From contig CALXZT010000004.1 in the NCBI GenBank assembly GCA_944393315.1, positions 1-42,554 of the forward strand: a stretch of DNA of 42,554 nt, in the 5' to 3' direction. The notes under the pieces were generated by a model. It did not search any database and was not told the DNA's origin. It saw only the letters and a list, made by a program, of their open reading frames with translations. The number at the start of each line of letters is the position of its first letter. Within the stretch, counting starts at the first letter, position 1. This document shows, piece after piece, positions 8,472-17,396 of the stretch. A program made the translations under genes and the position numbers. This stretch comes from an uncultured Clostridia bacterium. GTDB taxonomy: Bacteria; Bacillota; Clostridia; TANB77; CAG-508.

Positions 8472-10577
8472 TTGAGTAAAAGAATAAGCAAAGAACAAAT
8501 TAATTTAAGATTTAATATAACTACTCTTTTTGTATATATAATAGGAGCAATACTAATAATTCAATTACTCAATTTGCAAATCGTACATGGAGAGGAATAT
8601 AGAGAACAATCAAACACAAGACTTACAAGAATATCAGAAATAGATGGTTCTAGAGGAGACATTTTAGATAGAAGCGGAAATAAGATAGCAACAGTAAGGG
8701 CAGCATATAATATTGAATTATATAAAACAAATATAGAAAATCAGGAATTAAATAATGCAATATTAGAACTTATAAATGTATTAGAAAAAAATGAAGAAAA
8801 ATACGAAGATACATTTCCAATAAAAATAAATCCATTTGAATATACAATTTCAGAAGGAACATTATCTTCTTGGAAAAAAAAGTATGATTTAAACGAAGAT
8901 GCAACAGCAGAAGAGGCTTTTTATAAGTTTAAAGAAAAATATAAAATAACAAATGAGAGTATAGAGGAAGTAAGAAAAATAATTTGTATAAGATATAGAA
9001 TAACAACAGAAGGTTATAGCAATACCAAATCGATACAAATTGCTTCCGATATTAAGCAAGAAACTGTAGCAGAATTGAGTGAAAAAAGTAGTAATTTTGC
9101 TGGAATTAATATAGTAGAAGATTCAATCAGAACATACACTTCTGGAAGCTTAGCATCACATATTATAGGATATATTGGAAATATAAATGAAGAAGAATAC
9201 AAAGAATTAAAAGATACCTATGATAGAGATGATGTTATTGGGAGAACTGGTATAGAGAGCCTATTTGAAGATTATTTAAAAGGAGAAAATGGAGAAAAAC
9301 AAATAGACATGGCAGTTGATGGAACTATAACAGCAGAATATATAACCAAAGAAGCAGTATCAGGGTCAAGTATTGTTCTTACAATAGATTCTAACTTACA
9401 ACGAGTTGCAGAAGAAGCTTTGAAAAATACAATTAATAAAATAGCGACAGGAGGTTTTTCTGAAACCATTGATACAAAAGCAGGAAGTGTAGTAGTAATG
9501 AAGGTAGATACTGGAGAAATTCTTGCAATGGCAAGTTATCCTGATTTTGAACCAGAAAAATTTGTTGGGGGAATAAGCACATCGGATTGGAATGCTTATA
9601 AGGATAATGAGAGTAACCCACTTTGGAACAGAGCGATTCAATCGGCATATGCACCAGGTTCAATATTTAAAATGGTAACTGCAACTGCAGGGTTAGAAAC
9701 AGGTGCAATTACAATTGGAGAAAAAATAAATGATACAGGTGTATATAGGTATTCGAATGATTACCAACCAGTATGTTGGTATTATACAAATTACCGTAGA
9801 GGACACGGATATTTAAATGTTTCAGGAGCAATTAAAAATTCTTGTAATTATTACTTTTATGAACTTGGAAATAGAATAGGAATAGATACATTAGCAAAAT
9901 ATGCAAAATATTTTGGATTAGGCAAAAAAACGGGAATAGAATTACCAAATGAATCAGCAGGAACACTTGCATCAAAAGAGACAAAAGCAAAAATTACGAC
10001 AGCTTCATGGCAAGGGGGAGAAACATTATCAGCAGCAATAGGTCAAAGTTATAACAGCTTTACACCGTTACAAATAGCTAAATATATAGCGACACTTGTA
10101 AACTCAGGGAAAGAGGTAAACCCAACTATTATAAAAACTATTTTAAATGCAGATGGAACAGAGGAATCAAAAGAAAATATAGAAAAGTATGCAAATGAAA
10201 AATTAGGAATAACTAATGATGAAACAGAAGAAAACTTTGAAATAAAGCCAGAAAATTTATCTGCAATATTAGAAGGAATGAGATCTGTTACAAGCGAAAC
10301 CGGAGGAACAGCATATAATGTATTTAGAAATTTCAACATAGAAGTAGGAGGAAAAACAGGTTCTGCACAAGTCGGAAATGATGTAAACGCATGGTTTACA
10401 GGTTTTGCACCGTTTGATGATCCTGAAGTGGTTGTAGTAGCTATGGTAGAAAAAGGTGCTCATGGAAGCTACACGGCAGAGATTGCAAGAGACATTTTAG
10501 CAGAATATTTTGGAATTAATTCTCAAAATGTTGAAGAAACAACAACTGCAGTTCCATATACAGAACAAGAAAGATAG
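8472..10577 (+). CDS. mrdA: Class B penicillin-binding protein 2 (elongation transpeptidase)
   Basis: A 701-aa membrane-anchored transpeptidase. It has a membrane helix at about residues 17-36, a dimerisation domain (REQSNTRLTRI, then GSRGDILDRSG at about 58-68) and a transpeptidase domain with the three active-site motifs: S397-I-F-K400, S457-C-N459 and K628-T-G630. The Ser is the acylated residue that beta-lactams block. The mreBCD context marks it as the elongasome PBP2 rather than the sporulation or divisome PBP; it lacks PASTA domains. The tail after the KTG part is Thr- and Glu-rich. The start is TTG, with AAGAAGGTG 6 bases upstream. RodA is not in the window. Confidence 0.93.
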   Translation: MSKRISKEQINLRFNITTLFVYIIGAILIIQLLNLQIVHGEEYREQSNTRLTRISEIDGSRGDILDRSGNKIATVRAAYNIELYKTNIENQELNNAILELINVLEKNEEKYEDTFPIKINPFEYTISEGTLSSWKKKYDLNEDATAEEAFYKFKEKYKITNESIEEVRKIICIRYRITTEGYSNTKSIQIASDIKQETVAELSEKSSNFAGINIVEDSIRTYTSGSLASHIIGYIGNINEEEYKELKDTYDRDDVIGRTGIESLFEDYLKGENGEKQIDMAVDGTITAEYITKEAVSGSSIVLTIDSNLQRVAEEALKNTINKIATGGFSETIDTKAGSVVVMKVDTGEILAMASYPDFEPEKFVGGISTSDWNAYKDNESNPLWNRAIQSAYAPGSIFKMVTATAGLETGAITIGEKINDTGVYRYSNDYQPVCWYYTNYRRGHGYLNVSGAIKNSCNYYFYELGNRIGIDTLAKYAKYFGLGKKTGIELPNESAGTLASKETKAKITTASWQGGETLSAAIGQSYNSFTPLQIAKYIATLVNSGKEVNPTIIKTILNADGTEESKENIEKYANEKLGITNDETEENFEIKPENLSAILEGMRSVTSETGGTAYNVFRNFNIEVGGKTGSAQVGNDVNAWFTGFAPFDDPEVVVVAMVEKGAHGSYTAEIARDILAEYFGINSQNVEETTTAVPYTEQER

Positions 10578-10594
10578 TATAAGGAGACCTAAAA

Positions 10595-11209
10595 ATGAGA
10601 AGTATAAGTATAAATTTGAGAAAAAATGAAAATGTAATAAAAATACAAGAGTCAGCCGGACAAAAAGATATAATAAAAGAATTAAAACAAAAATTGCCAG
10701 ACCTAAAAAAACTATATAAGGAAGAAAAAATGCCTATAAGAGTTACAGGAAAAGTTCTAAAAAATATTGAGATGGATGAAATAGAAAAAATAATAAAAGA
10801 ATATCTAGATATTGAAGTTAAATTTGACTTACCTAAAGAGCTTGGACTATCAAGTATTGTAAAAACATTTAATCAAACTATTAAAACGTCAGAAACTAAG
10901 TTTCAAAGAGGTTCAATTCGTTCTGGAAAAAAAATAGAAGTTGAAGGTAGTATTGTCATACTAGGAGATGTAAATTCAGGGGCTGAAATAATTGCTACAG
11001 ATAATATTGTTGTTCTAGGAAGCTTGAGAGGTTTAGCACATGCTGGGGCAAAAGGTAACAAGGAGGCAATAGTTGCTGCAGGAAACTTTGATGCTGTACA
11101 GGTAAGAATTGCAAATATAGTTAAAGAAATAGATAAAGATTTGGAAATAGCTAAAAATCAAGTATATATACGTGTACAAGGAGAAGAAATTATAGTTGAA
11201 GAATGTTAA
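10595..11209 (+). CDS. minC: Septum site-determining protein MinC
   Basis: A 204-aa MinC. The N-terminal FtsZ-inhibiting domain covers about residues 1-95. After a short linker, the C-terminal beta-helix domain (about 103-204) has the hallmark GSIRSGKKIEVEGSIVILG, then DVNSGAEIIA and GSLRGLAHAGAKG turns that normally bind MinD and the septum. Length and motif order are ordinary. An AAGGAGA ribosome-binding site precedes the ATG, 18 bases after PBP2. It ends the operon: the next gene is convergent and only 13 bases away, so minD and minE, usually next, are missing here. Confidence 0.95.
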   Translation: MRSISINLRKNENVIKIQESAGQKDIIKELKQKLPDLKKLYKEEKMPIRVTGKVLKNIEMDEIEKIIKEYLDIEVKFDLPKELGLSSIVKTFNQTIKTSETKFQRGSIRSGKKIEVEGSIVILGDVNSGAEIIATDNIVVLGSLRGLAHAGAKGNKEAIVAAGNFDAVQVRIANIVKEIDKDLEIAKNQVYIRVQGEEIIVEEC

Positions 11210-11222
11210 CAAATGAAAATTT

Positions 11223-11618
11223 TTAGCTAATTAAAAGTAAAATGAGTGCTAGAAAAAGGCTATCATCTCTAACTCCTTCTGAATATAGAAAATAGATAAG
11301 GCTAACTAGCAAAACATCATCAGAATAAATTTTTAAACCAAATAAATCAAACAAATAATCATTATTATTTTTGTTTGATTTATTTTTTTCTTCAAAATTT
11401 CTACAATTCTTATCTTCATCTAAATTAATATGTTGAGAAACATTTTTAGAATAAGATGTTATATCAGATTTTATTGATGAATTATTTTGAAAGTTATTTT
11501 TTCCATAATTTGAAGTATGGCTTGTTTGTGATAGTGAGAAATTATGTGAGTATGTTGGATTCCTAGAATAGTTTTTATAAAAAGGAAATGGAAAATTTGG
11601 ATAAGAGAATCTAGGCAT
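11223..11618 (-). CDS. Hypothetical protein with low-complexity N-terminus and hydrophobic C-terminus
   Basis: A 131-aa protein I cannot assign. Residues 1-60 are rich in Asn, Ser, Tyr, Phe and Pro (for example PNFPFPFYKNYSRNP) and look disordered. Residues 65-85 are Asn/Lys-rich. The last 43 residues form an ordered hydrophobic segment with two likely helices around LFDLFGLKIYSDDVLLVSL and a C-terminal LALILLLIS. The conserved-looking Asp pairs between the helices argue for a real domain rather than a plain membrane anchor. It overlaps the gene before it by 8 bases, so the two are translationally coupled. Its 3' end faces minC with no clear terminator. Confidence 0.7.
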   Translation of the reverse strand: MPRFSYPNFPFPFYKNYSRNPTYSHNFSLSQTSHTSNYGKNNFQNNSSIKSDITSYSKNVSQHINLDEDKNCRNFEEKNKSNKNNNDYLFDLFGLKIYSDDVLLVSLIYFLYSEGVRDDSLFLALILLLIS

Positions 11619-12102
11619 GATTATTATTCTCCTTCTTTTCCTTTTTCATAATATCTGCAATTTTAGAAATATTAAGTAAGTTTGCATATTGATCTAATTT
11701 ATCTTTCCTACTATCTCTAAGATATGGTTTTAAAGAATGTAATAAATTGCTACCAGGATTATCCTTTTGATTCATGGCACTTATTACAGATGTCATTTTC
11801 ATAAGAGTTTCAGGGTCTAGGTTAAAATTATTGTTAGAGGTATTGCTAGAATTAGTACTATAATTAGAGCTATTAGAAGAATTAAAATTATTATTGTTTG
11901 CAGAATTATTTGATTGTAACATAGAAGAAAGATTATTTAGCATCTCAGGAGAAATCTGTGAAAGCATATTATTTAAAGTTTGCTTAGAATCACTATTTCC
12001 ATTATTAAGGTTATTAACCAAACCCTGTACTTCACTTGGAATATTTCCACTATCAACCATTTTCTTTAAATTATTAAAAGCTTCTGTTAGATTATCAGAC
12101 AT
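11611..12102 (-). CDS. Hypothetical Asn/Ser-rich protein
   Basis: A 163-aa cytoplasmic-looking protein of unknown function. It has a helical N-terminal part (residues about 1-63, amphipathic, with SPEMLNNLSSML), an Asn/Ser linker (about 64-95) and a C-terminal helical domain (about 96-155) with NLLHSLKPYLRDSRKDKLDQ, ending in a basic tail. The last domain resembles the small helical proteins often found with sporulation-coat genes in Clostridia, but I would not name it. A longer start at 12108 exists; it is unlikely, because AGGGGG is only one or two bases from that ATG and seven from this one. First gene of a two-gene unit. Confidence 0.68.
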   Translation of the reverse strand: MSDNLTEAFNNLKKMVDSGNIPSEVQGLVNNLNNGNSDSKQTLNNMLSQISPEMLNNLSSMLQSNNSANNNNFNSSNSSNYSTNSSNTSNNNFNLDPETLMKMTSVISAMNQKDNPGSNLLHSLKPYLRDSRKDKLDQYANLLNISKIADIMKKEKKENNNHA

Positions 12103-12108
12103 ATACAT

Positions 12109-12443
12109 TCCCCCTAAAACTAATACTAAATTATATGTTTTATTACTATTAATATGATATTCAGAAAAATAAAAAGTGTTAAAAAGAACTTGAAATTAGT
12201 ATTAAAGTAAAGCATGCGTAAGAGAAAATGGAATATAAAAGTTAAAATGCGAAAATATTCTGGAAAAAAAGAAATAAAAACTTAACGAAAATGAAATATT
12301 TTTGTAATAATTTGTAGAAAAAAGCTTCCGTAAGTTCAAAAAGAACCTTAAAAAAACCTGAAAAAAAGTCACATTGACAACTTAATGGCAGATAGTATAA
12401 TAAAATATAAGTATAAAAATTTATACACATAGGGGGAAAAGTT
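12109..12443. other. Intergenic region before the surface-protein cassettes
   Basis: This 335-base gap between divergent genes is AT-rich. It contains the A1 promoter near its right end (12374-12401) and a small possible hairpin around AAGTTC/GAAC (12332-12346). No RNA gene, recognised riboswitch or operator was seen in the rest. Confidence 0.5.
12374..12401 (+). promoter_or_regulatory. Sigma-A-like promoter of the A1-B1 surface-protein unit
   Basis: A perfect TTGACA (12374-12379), 16 bases, and a perfect TATAAT (12396-12401). The leader is about 35 bases, with an AGGGGG ribosome-binding site 7 bases before ATG. This is the best consensus promoter in the window, which suggests strong vegetative expression. 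Confidence 0.75.
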
Positions 12444-15400
12444 ATGAAAAACAAAGTATTAAAGGCAATACTAGTAGTGGCATTGATAATTGCACTGACA
12501 ATATCAAACTTTATTTTAGTTGGCATGAATTTAGTATATGCTGTACAAAGCGAAACTGATACGACAAATCATGTTAATATTAAATTTTATACGTATTTTA
12601 AGATTGGAGAGGAAGAGCTACCAGAAGCGGAATACGTAATTGATGATAATGAGATGAAGCTATACATGAGAGTATCGGTTGAAAATGAAGGATACTTTGA
12701 TGGAGTAATAACTTTAGAAGAAAGCAATTTTAATATAAAGCAGGATAGCGTAAGTGAAGGAATAAGCAAAATAGAAGGAAATACAATTACATTAAATCGT
12801 ATTACAGCTGGAAAAAAAGTAGAGATAGAAGTTGGAATAGAACCAATCATAAATGAAGAATATGAAGTAAAAATGTTAAATATGGATAGCAAGGTTAAAT
12901 TAACAGGAACATATAAAGACAGTACAGAAGAAGATATAAAAATAGAATCTGAAAAAACTGTAGCCTTAAACTTAACAGTACCAAATGAGGTATCTACAAA
13001 CTTGAATAGCCAAGTAATAACAAACAAGGTATTTAAACTAGGAGAAGAAAATAAAAGATTAATACAAGTAGAGATAAACAGTAAATTAGAAAATAATAGA
13101 TATCCAGTAAAATCATCAGAATTAGAAGTAATTGCAATACCAGGGACAGAAAAAGTTGAAGTTATAACCCAAGGAACATATGCAACTAATGGAGAATCTG
13201 AAAGAGAACTACTAGAAGATAGTGATTATATATATGACAAAGAAAAAAACTTAGTAGAAATATCAATAAAAAATGAAGAAAAAGATGGAAAAATCTCATG
13301 GAGAAAAAATGCAGAAGACATTATAATAGTTACATTTATACTAGATGAAGAAACAGAGATACCACAAGAAGAATTAAACATAAAATCAAAAATAATTTTA
13401 TATGGAAGTGATGAAAAAACAGTTGAAAAAGAGGCAGCTTATAAAGTAGAAGAAGATGTAGATGGAATAATAAAATCTACGGTAGCTAATGAAGAAAAAA
13501 ATATGTATAAGGGTAAAATATATTCAAAAGAAGAAAGAGAATATAAAACAACAACTAATATAGAAGTAAACTATGCAAACTTAGCAACAAATATAGAACT
13601 AAATCAAGATACAGTATATAAAACAGAAAATGAAGAAGAAAAAGCCTCAAATATAGAATACAAAACAACAACTATAAACAAACAAGAAATAGAATATGTA
13701 TTAGGACAAGAAGGAAGCTTAACAATAAAAGATCAAGAAGGAAATATAATAAGAACAATAACAGCAATTGATGAGACAGATGAAAAAGGAAAAATACAAA
13801 TAATACATAATGAAGGAGTAAAAGGTTTAAAATTAGAGATAAGTACACCTGAAAAAACAGGAATAATCAGATTAGAACATACAAAAGTAATAAAGGCAGA
13901 AAATTATTCAAGAGAAGAAATAAGACAATTAAAAACATTATCAGAAAAAACTACGATAAAATACAATACACCAGAAAACAAATTAGCTAGTAACACATAT
14001 TTAAGAGACATGAGTTTAAGAGAGACTATAACATCAGCTAAACTAACAGTAGAGCCAAAAATATTATCAACAGCTACTATAAATGAACAAGTGAAAATAG
14101 GTGTAACATTAAGAACAGATAATGAAATGTTTGATTTATTTAAAAATCCAACAATAATAATAAAATTGCCAGATAGTGTAAAAAGTATAAAAAATATAAC
14201 AACAAATCCTCTATACTTAAATGAGTTAGAAATAGATACAGATTCTTATAAATATGATCCAACTACAAAAGAAATAACATTAAAATTAATAGGAGAGCAA
14301 ACATCATATACAGGAAATAATTCACAAGCATATATACAAATAACAGCAGATATAGAATTAGAAGAAACAACACCTAGCAAAGAAGATAAAATAACATTAT
14401 CATATACAAACGAAAATGCAGTATTATACGAAAATGAAGGAAAATCTGAAGTCCAAATGAATTTACAAGGACCAAGTGGAGTGGTGGCATTACATGAAAT
14501 AACAAATTATAATGTAAAAGGAAATTCACTAACAACAGAAAGTATTCAAGTAGGAAGCTTAAAAATGAATCAAGAAGCAGCAGAAGCAAATTTCCAAATT
14601 GCATTAGTAAATAATACTGGAGATAAAGTAGAGAACATACAAGTAATTGGAAATTTACCAGGACAAGGAAGTATAACTTTAGCAGAAAGCACATTAGAAA
14701 ACACAATTAATTCAACACTAAAAGGAAATATAAATATAACAGCAGGAACAGGAACCATATATTATACAGCAAACAAAAATGCAACAGCAGATTTAGCAAA
14801 CTCATCAAATGGGTGGACAACTAATTTAGTAGAAGTAATAAATCCAACATTATATATGATAGTAATTCCAAGTATGGAGAAAGAAACGAACTTTATTGCA
14901 AATTATACAATGAATATACCAGCAGGGCTAGAATATAATCAGCAAATGGAAACAATGTATATTGTAAACTATACTGAAAATACTGGAACAAAAGAAGTAA
15001 AATCAACAACAGTAGGACTAGAAACAGGCAGAATATTGGCAACACTTGAAGCAACAGTTGGAGAGAACAAACTAGAAGATGGAGCAGAAGTAAGAGCAGG
15101 AGAAGTAATAAGATATAAAATAGCAGTAGCAAATAATGGAAGTAATGATGCAACAAATGTAAGAGTAATTGCACCTATTCCAGAAGGAACTATTTATGTT
15201 GAACCAATAGAAAATTTCTTGCATACAGGTGAAGTTTATTATAAAGAAATTGAAAAAACAAATCATGAATTTAATATTCCGACTTTAAAAGGAGGAGAAA
15301 GCACAGAACTTATATATGAAGTAAGAGTAATGAAAGATTCTAATGGAAAAACAGCACAGAATCAAATAACAATTATTTATGGAAGCGAAAATACTGAAAT

Positions 15401-17378
15401 AAAGTCAAACCAAACAAGTTATAATCTTTTACAAGGAGAGTTACGACTTACAGTAAAAAGAGTAGCAAGTGAAGAAAAATTAGTATCTGGAGCAGTAGGA
15501 AACTATTTTATAATAGTAGAAAATTTATCAGACACAGAGCTAAAAGATATAGATGTTAAACTTATACTATCAGATGAGAAGCTTATGACTATAAATTCTA
15601 TTACAGATATGGAATACAATCCTGTAAGTTTAGAAGGGGAATGGAAAATATCTAATATTGCGCCAGGAGAATATAAAATTTATGACATATTTTTAGCTGT
15701 ACAAGAGATCGAACAATACTCTGAAAAAGTTTCTATTTCAGCAACTGCAATACATGAAGGAAAAACATATAGAGCTAATTCTTATAATGAGCAATTATAT
15801 GGATTTGATGTAGAAATTAAAATGACATCTCCTAATGAGGGAGAATACTTAAAAACAGATGATGTTATTGAATATAATATAGAAATCAATAATAAATCAG
15901 AAGTAGACATGATATTGATGCTAGTAGACACAATTCCAGCAGAATTATCAATTTCAAGGATTGAAGTTGACGGAAATTTAGTAGAAGAAAATGTGTTAGA
16001 CCATAGAATATATAAGTCATTTGAGGTTAAAGCAAATACAATTTTAAAAATAAAAATAGTTACTGTTGTAAATTATGATAAAGGAAGATTTGAGGATCAA
16101 ACAATATCTAATGTTGCACAACTATTATATGCTGGAGAAGAAATATGTCACACAGAAAAAATATCTCATATATTGGAATCAATAATAGAAAGTGAACCAG
16201 AAAATCCGGAAAATCCAGAAAATCCAACAGATCCAGCGGTTCCAGAAGCCCCAACAGATCCTGACGAACCTATTAATCCAGATGATCCAGATAACCCAGA
16301 TGACCCAACTATTCCAGAAGAACCAGACAATCCAGACGATCCAGATATTCCAGTGATAGGAAAATACAATATTACAGGTAGAGTATGGTTAGATAAAGAC
16401 AGTGATGGAGAATTAAATAATGAAGATACACCATTTGAAAATATTGAAATAAAACTATTAGATGTAAATAAAAACGAAATTGTTAAAGATGAAGAAAATA
16501 ATAAAGATATAATAATAAATACAGATAAAGAAGGAGTTTACACATTTACAGATATACCAGAAGGAAAATATATAGTAGTATTTGAATATGATAATACATT
16601 ATATAAACCAACAATATATGAAAAAAGTGGAGTTGCAGAAAGTAGAAATTCAAATGCAATATCAAAAACATTAACAATAAATGGTGAAACAAAAGAATAT
16701 GCCGCAACAGATGAAATCACTATTAATGAAAACATAGCTAACATAGATTTAGGTCTTGTATTTACGAAGAAATTTGACATACAAGTAGACAAGTATGTAA
16801 GCAAAGTATTAGTACAAACATCAAAAGGAACAATCACATATGATTATCAAGACAAAGATTTTGTGAAAGTAGAAATATCACCTAAGCAAATGGTAGGAGC
16901 AACAATAATAGTGCAATACTCAATTAAAGCAACAAATGTAGGAGATGTAGATGCATATATAAATTCACTTGTAGATTATGCACCAACAGGTTTAAAATTT
17001 AGTTCAGAATTAAATAGAGACTGGTATGAAGTAGGTGGAAACCTATATACAAATAGTTTAGCAAATACACCAATAGCACCAGGAGAAAGCAAAGAATTAA
17101 CACTAACATTAACTAAAACAAAAACAGAAGCTACTGCAGAATTAATAAGTAATATGGCAGAAATACAAGAAGCATATAATATTTATGGAATAGAAGATAT
17201 CAATTCAGTAGCAGGAAATGAAAATAAAGATGAAAATGATTTAGGATTAGCAAATATAATTATAAGTCCACAAACAGGTGGTGCAGCAAGTTACATAGTA
17301 CTTACAATTTCAATGATTGCAATAATTGGTATAGCAGCATATTTAATAAATAAAAAAGTGTTACACGCAAATTTATAA
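12444..17378 (+). CDS. Large cell-surface protein A1 (DUF11/SdrD-B-like, wall-sorted)
   Basis: A 1644-aa exported protein. A signal peptide (about 1-33, cleavage after VYA) precedes a long run of beta-sandwich segments without a named family (about 35-855), three DUF11-like domains (about 858-990, 1000-1110, 1121-1240), a Pro/Asp/Asn/Glu linker (1250-1302), an SdrD-B-like domain (about 1307-1440) with the calcium-loop-like DKDSDGELNNED, and a last beta domain (about 1443-1605). It ends SPQTGG (1608-1613), a membrane helix and the tail NKKVLHANL. SPQTG recalls the (S/P)PXTG motifs of clostridial class B sortases. Likely a wall-bound stalk or adhesin; ligand unknown. First gene of cassette 1, with B1 18 bases downstream and the paralogue A2 11 kb away. 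Confidence 0.85.
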   Translation: MKNKVLKAILVVALIIALTISNFILVGMNLVYAVQSETDTTNHVNIKFYTYFKIGEEELPEAEYVIDDNEMKLYMRVSVENEGYFDGVITLEESNFNIKQDSVSEGISKIEGNTITLNRITAGKKVEIEVGIEPIINEEYEVKMLNMDSKVKLTGTYKDSTEEDIKIESEKTVALNLTVPNEVSTNLNSQVITNKVFKLGEENKRLIQVEINSKLENNRYPVKSSELEVIAIPGTEKVEVITQGTYATNGESERELLEDSDYIYDKEKNLVEISIKNEEKDGKISWRKNAEDIIIVTFILDEETEIPQEELNIKSKIILYGSDEKTVEKEAAYKVEEDVDGIIKSTVANEEKNMYKGKIYSKEEREYKTTTNIEVNYANLATNIELNQDTVYKTENEEEKASNIEYKTTTINKQEIEYVLGQEGSLTIKDQEGNIIRTITAIDETDEKGKIQIIHNEGVKGLKLEISTPEKTGIIRLEHTKVIKAENYSREEIRQLKTLSEKTTIKYNTPENKLASNTYLRDMSLRETITSAKLTVEPKILSTATINEQVKIGVTLRTDNEMFDLFKNPTIIIKLPDSVKSIKNITTNPLYLNELEIDTDSYKYDPTTKEITLKLIGEQTSYTGNNSQAYIQITADIELEETTPSKEDKITLSYTNENAVLYENEGKSEVQMNLQGPSGVVALHEITNYNVKGNSLTTESIQVGSLKMNQEAAEANFQIALVNNTGDKVENIQVIGNLPGQGSITLAESTLENTINSTLKGNINITAGTGTIYYTANKNATADLANSSNGWTTNLVEVINPTLYMIVIPSMEKETNFIANYTMNIPAGLEYNQQMETMYIVNYTENTGTKEVKSTTVGLETGRILATLEATVGENKLEDGAEVRAGEVIRYKIAVANNGSNDATNVRVIAPIPEGTIYVEPIENFLHTGEVYYKEIEKTNHEFNIPTLKGGESTELIYEVRVMKDSNGKTAQNQITIIYGSENTEIKSNQTSYNLLQGELRLTVKRVASEEKLVSGAVGNYFIIVENLSDTELKDIDVKLILSDEKLMTINSITDMEYNPVSLEGEWKISNIAPGEYKIYDIFLAVQEIEQYSEKVSISATAIHEGKTYRANSYNEQLYGFDVEIKMTSPNEGEYLKTDDVIEYNIEINNKSEVDMILMLVDTIPAELSISRIEVDGNLVEENVLDHRIYKSFEVKANTILKIKIVTVVNYDKGRFEDQTISNVAQLLYAGEEICHTEKISHILESIIESEPENPENPENPTDPAVPEAPTDPDEPINPDDPDNPDDPTIPEEPDNPDDPDIPVIGKYNITGRVWLDKDSDGELNNEDTPFENIEIKLLDVNKNEIVKDEENNKDIIINTDKEGVYTFTDIPEGKYIVVFEYDNTLYKPTIYEKSGVAESRNSNAISKTLTINGETKEYAATDEITINENIANIDLGLVFTKKFDIQVDKYVSKVLVQTSKGTITYDYQDKDFVKVEISPKQMVGATIIVQYSIKATNVGDVDAYINSLVDYAPTGLKFSSELNRDWYEVGGNLYTNSLANTPIAPGESKELTLTLTKTKTEATAELISNMAEIQEAYNIYGIEDINSVAGNENKDENDLGLANIIISPQTGGAASYIVLTISMIAIIGIAAYLINKKVLHANL
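16193..16350 (+). repeat. Degenerate Pro/Asp/Asn linker repeat in A1
   Basis: The linker is built from three-residue units of the type ENP, DNP, DDP and TDP, about 50 residues in all. The copies have diverged at the DNA level, unlike the near-perfect repeat at the same place in A2. It probably spaces the distal domains from the wall. Confidence 0.7.
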
Positions 17379-17396
17379 AGGAAAGGAGGGGAAATA

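Noticed and set aside
12326..12334. TTCCGTAAG shared with the radC leader (5185-5193) as a common regulatory motif
   Set aside because: Only nine bases shared, with no matching flanks or spacing; coincidence cannot be excluded.
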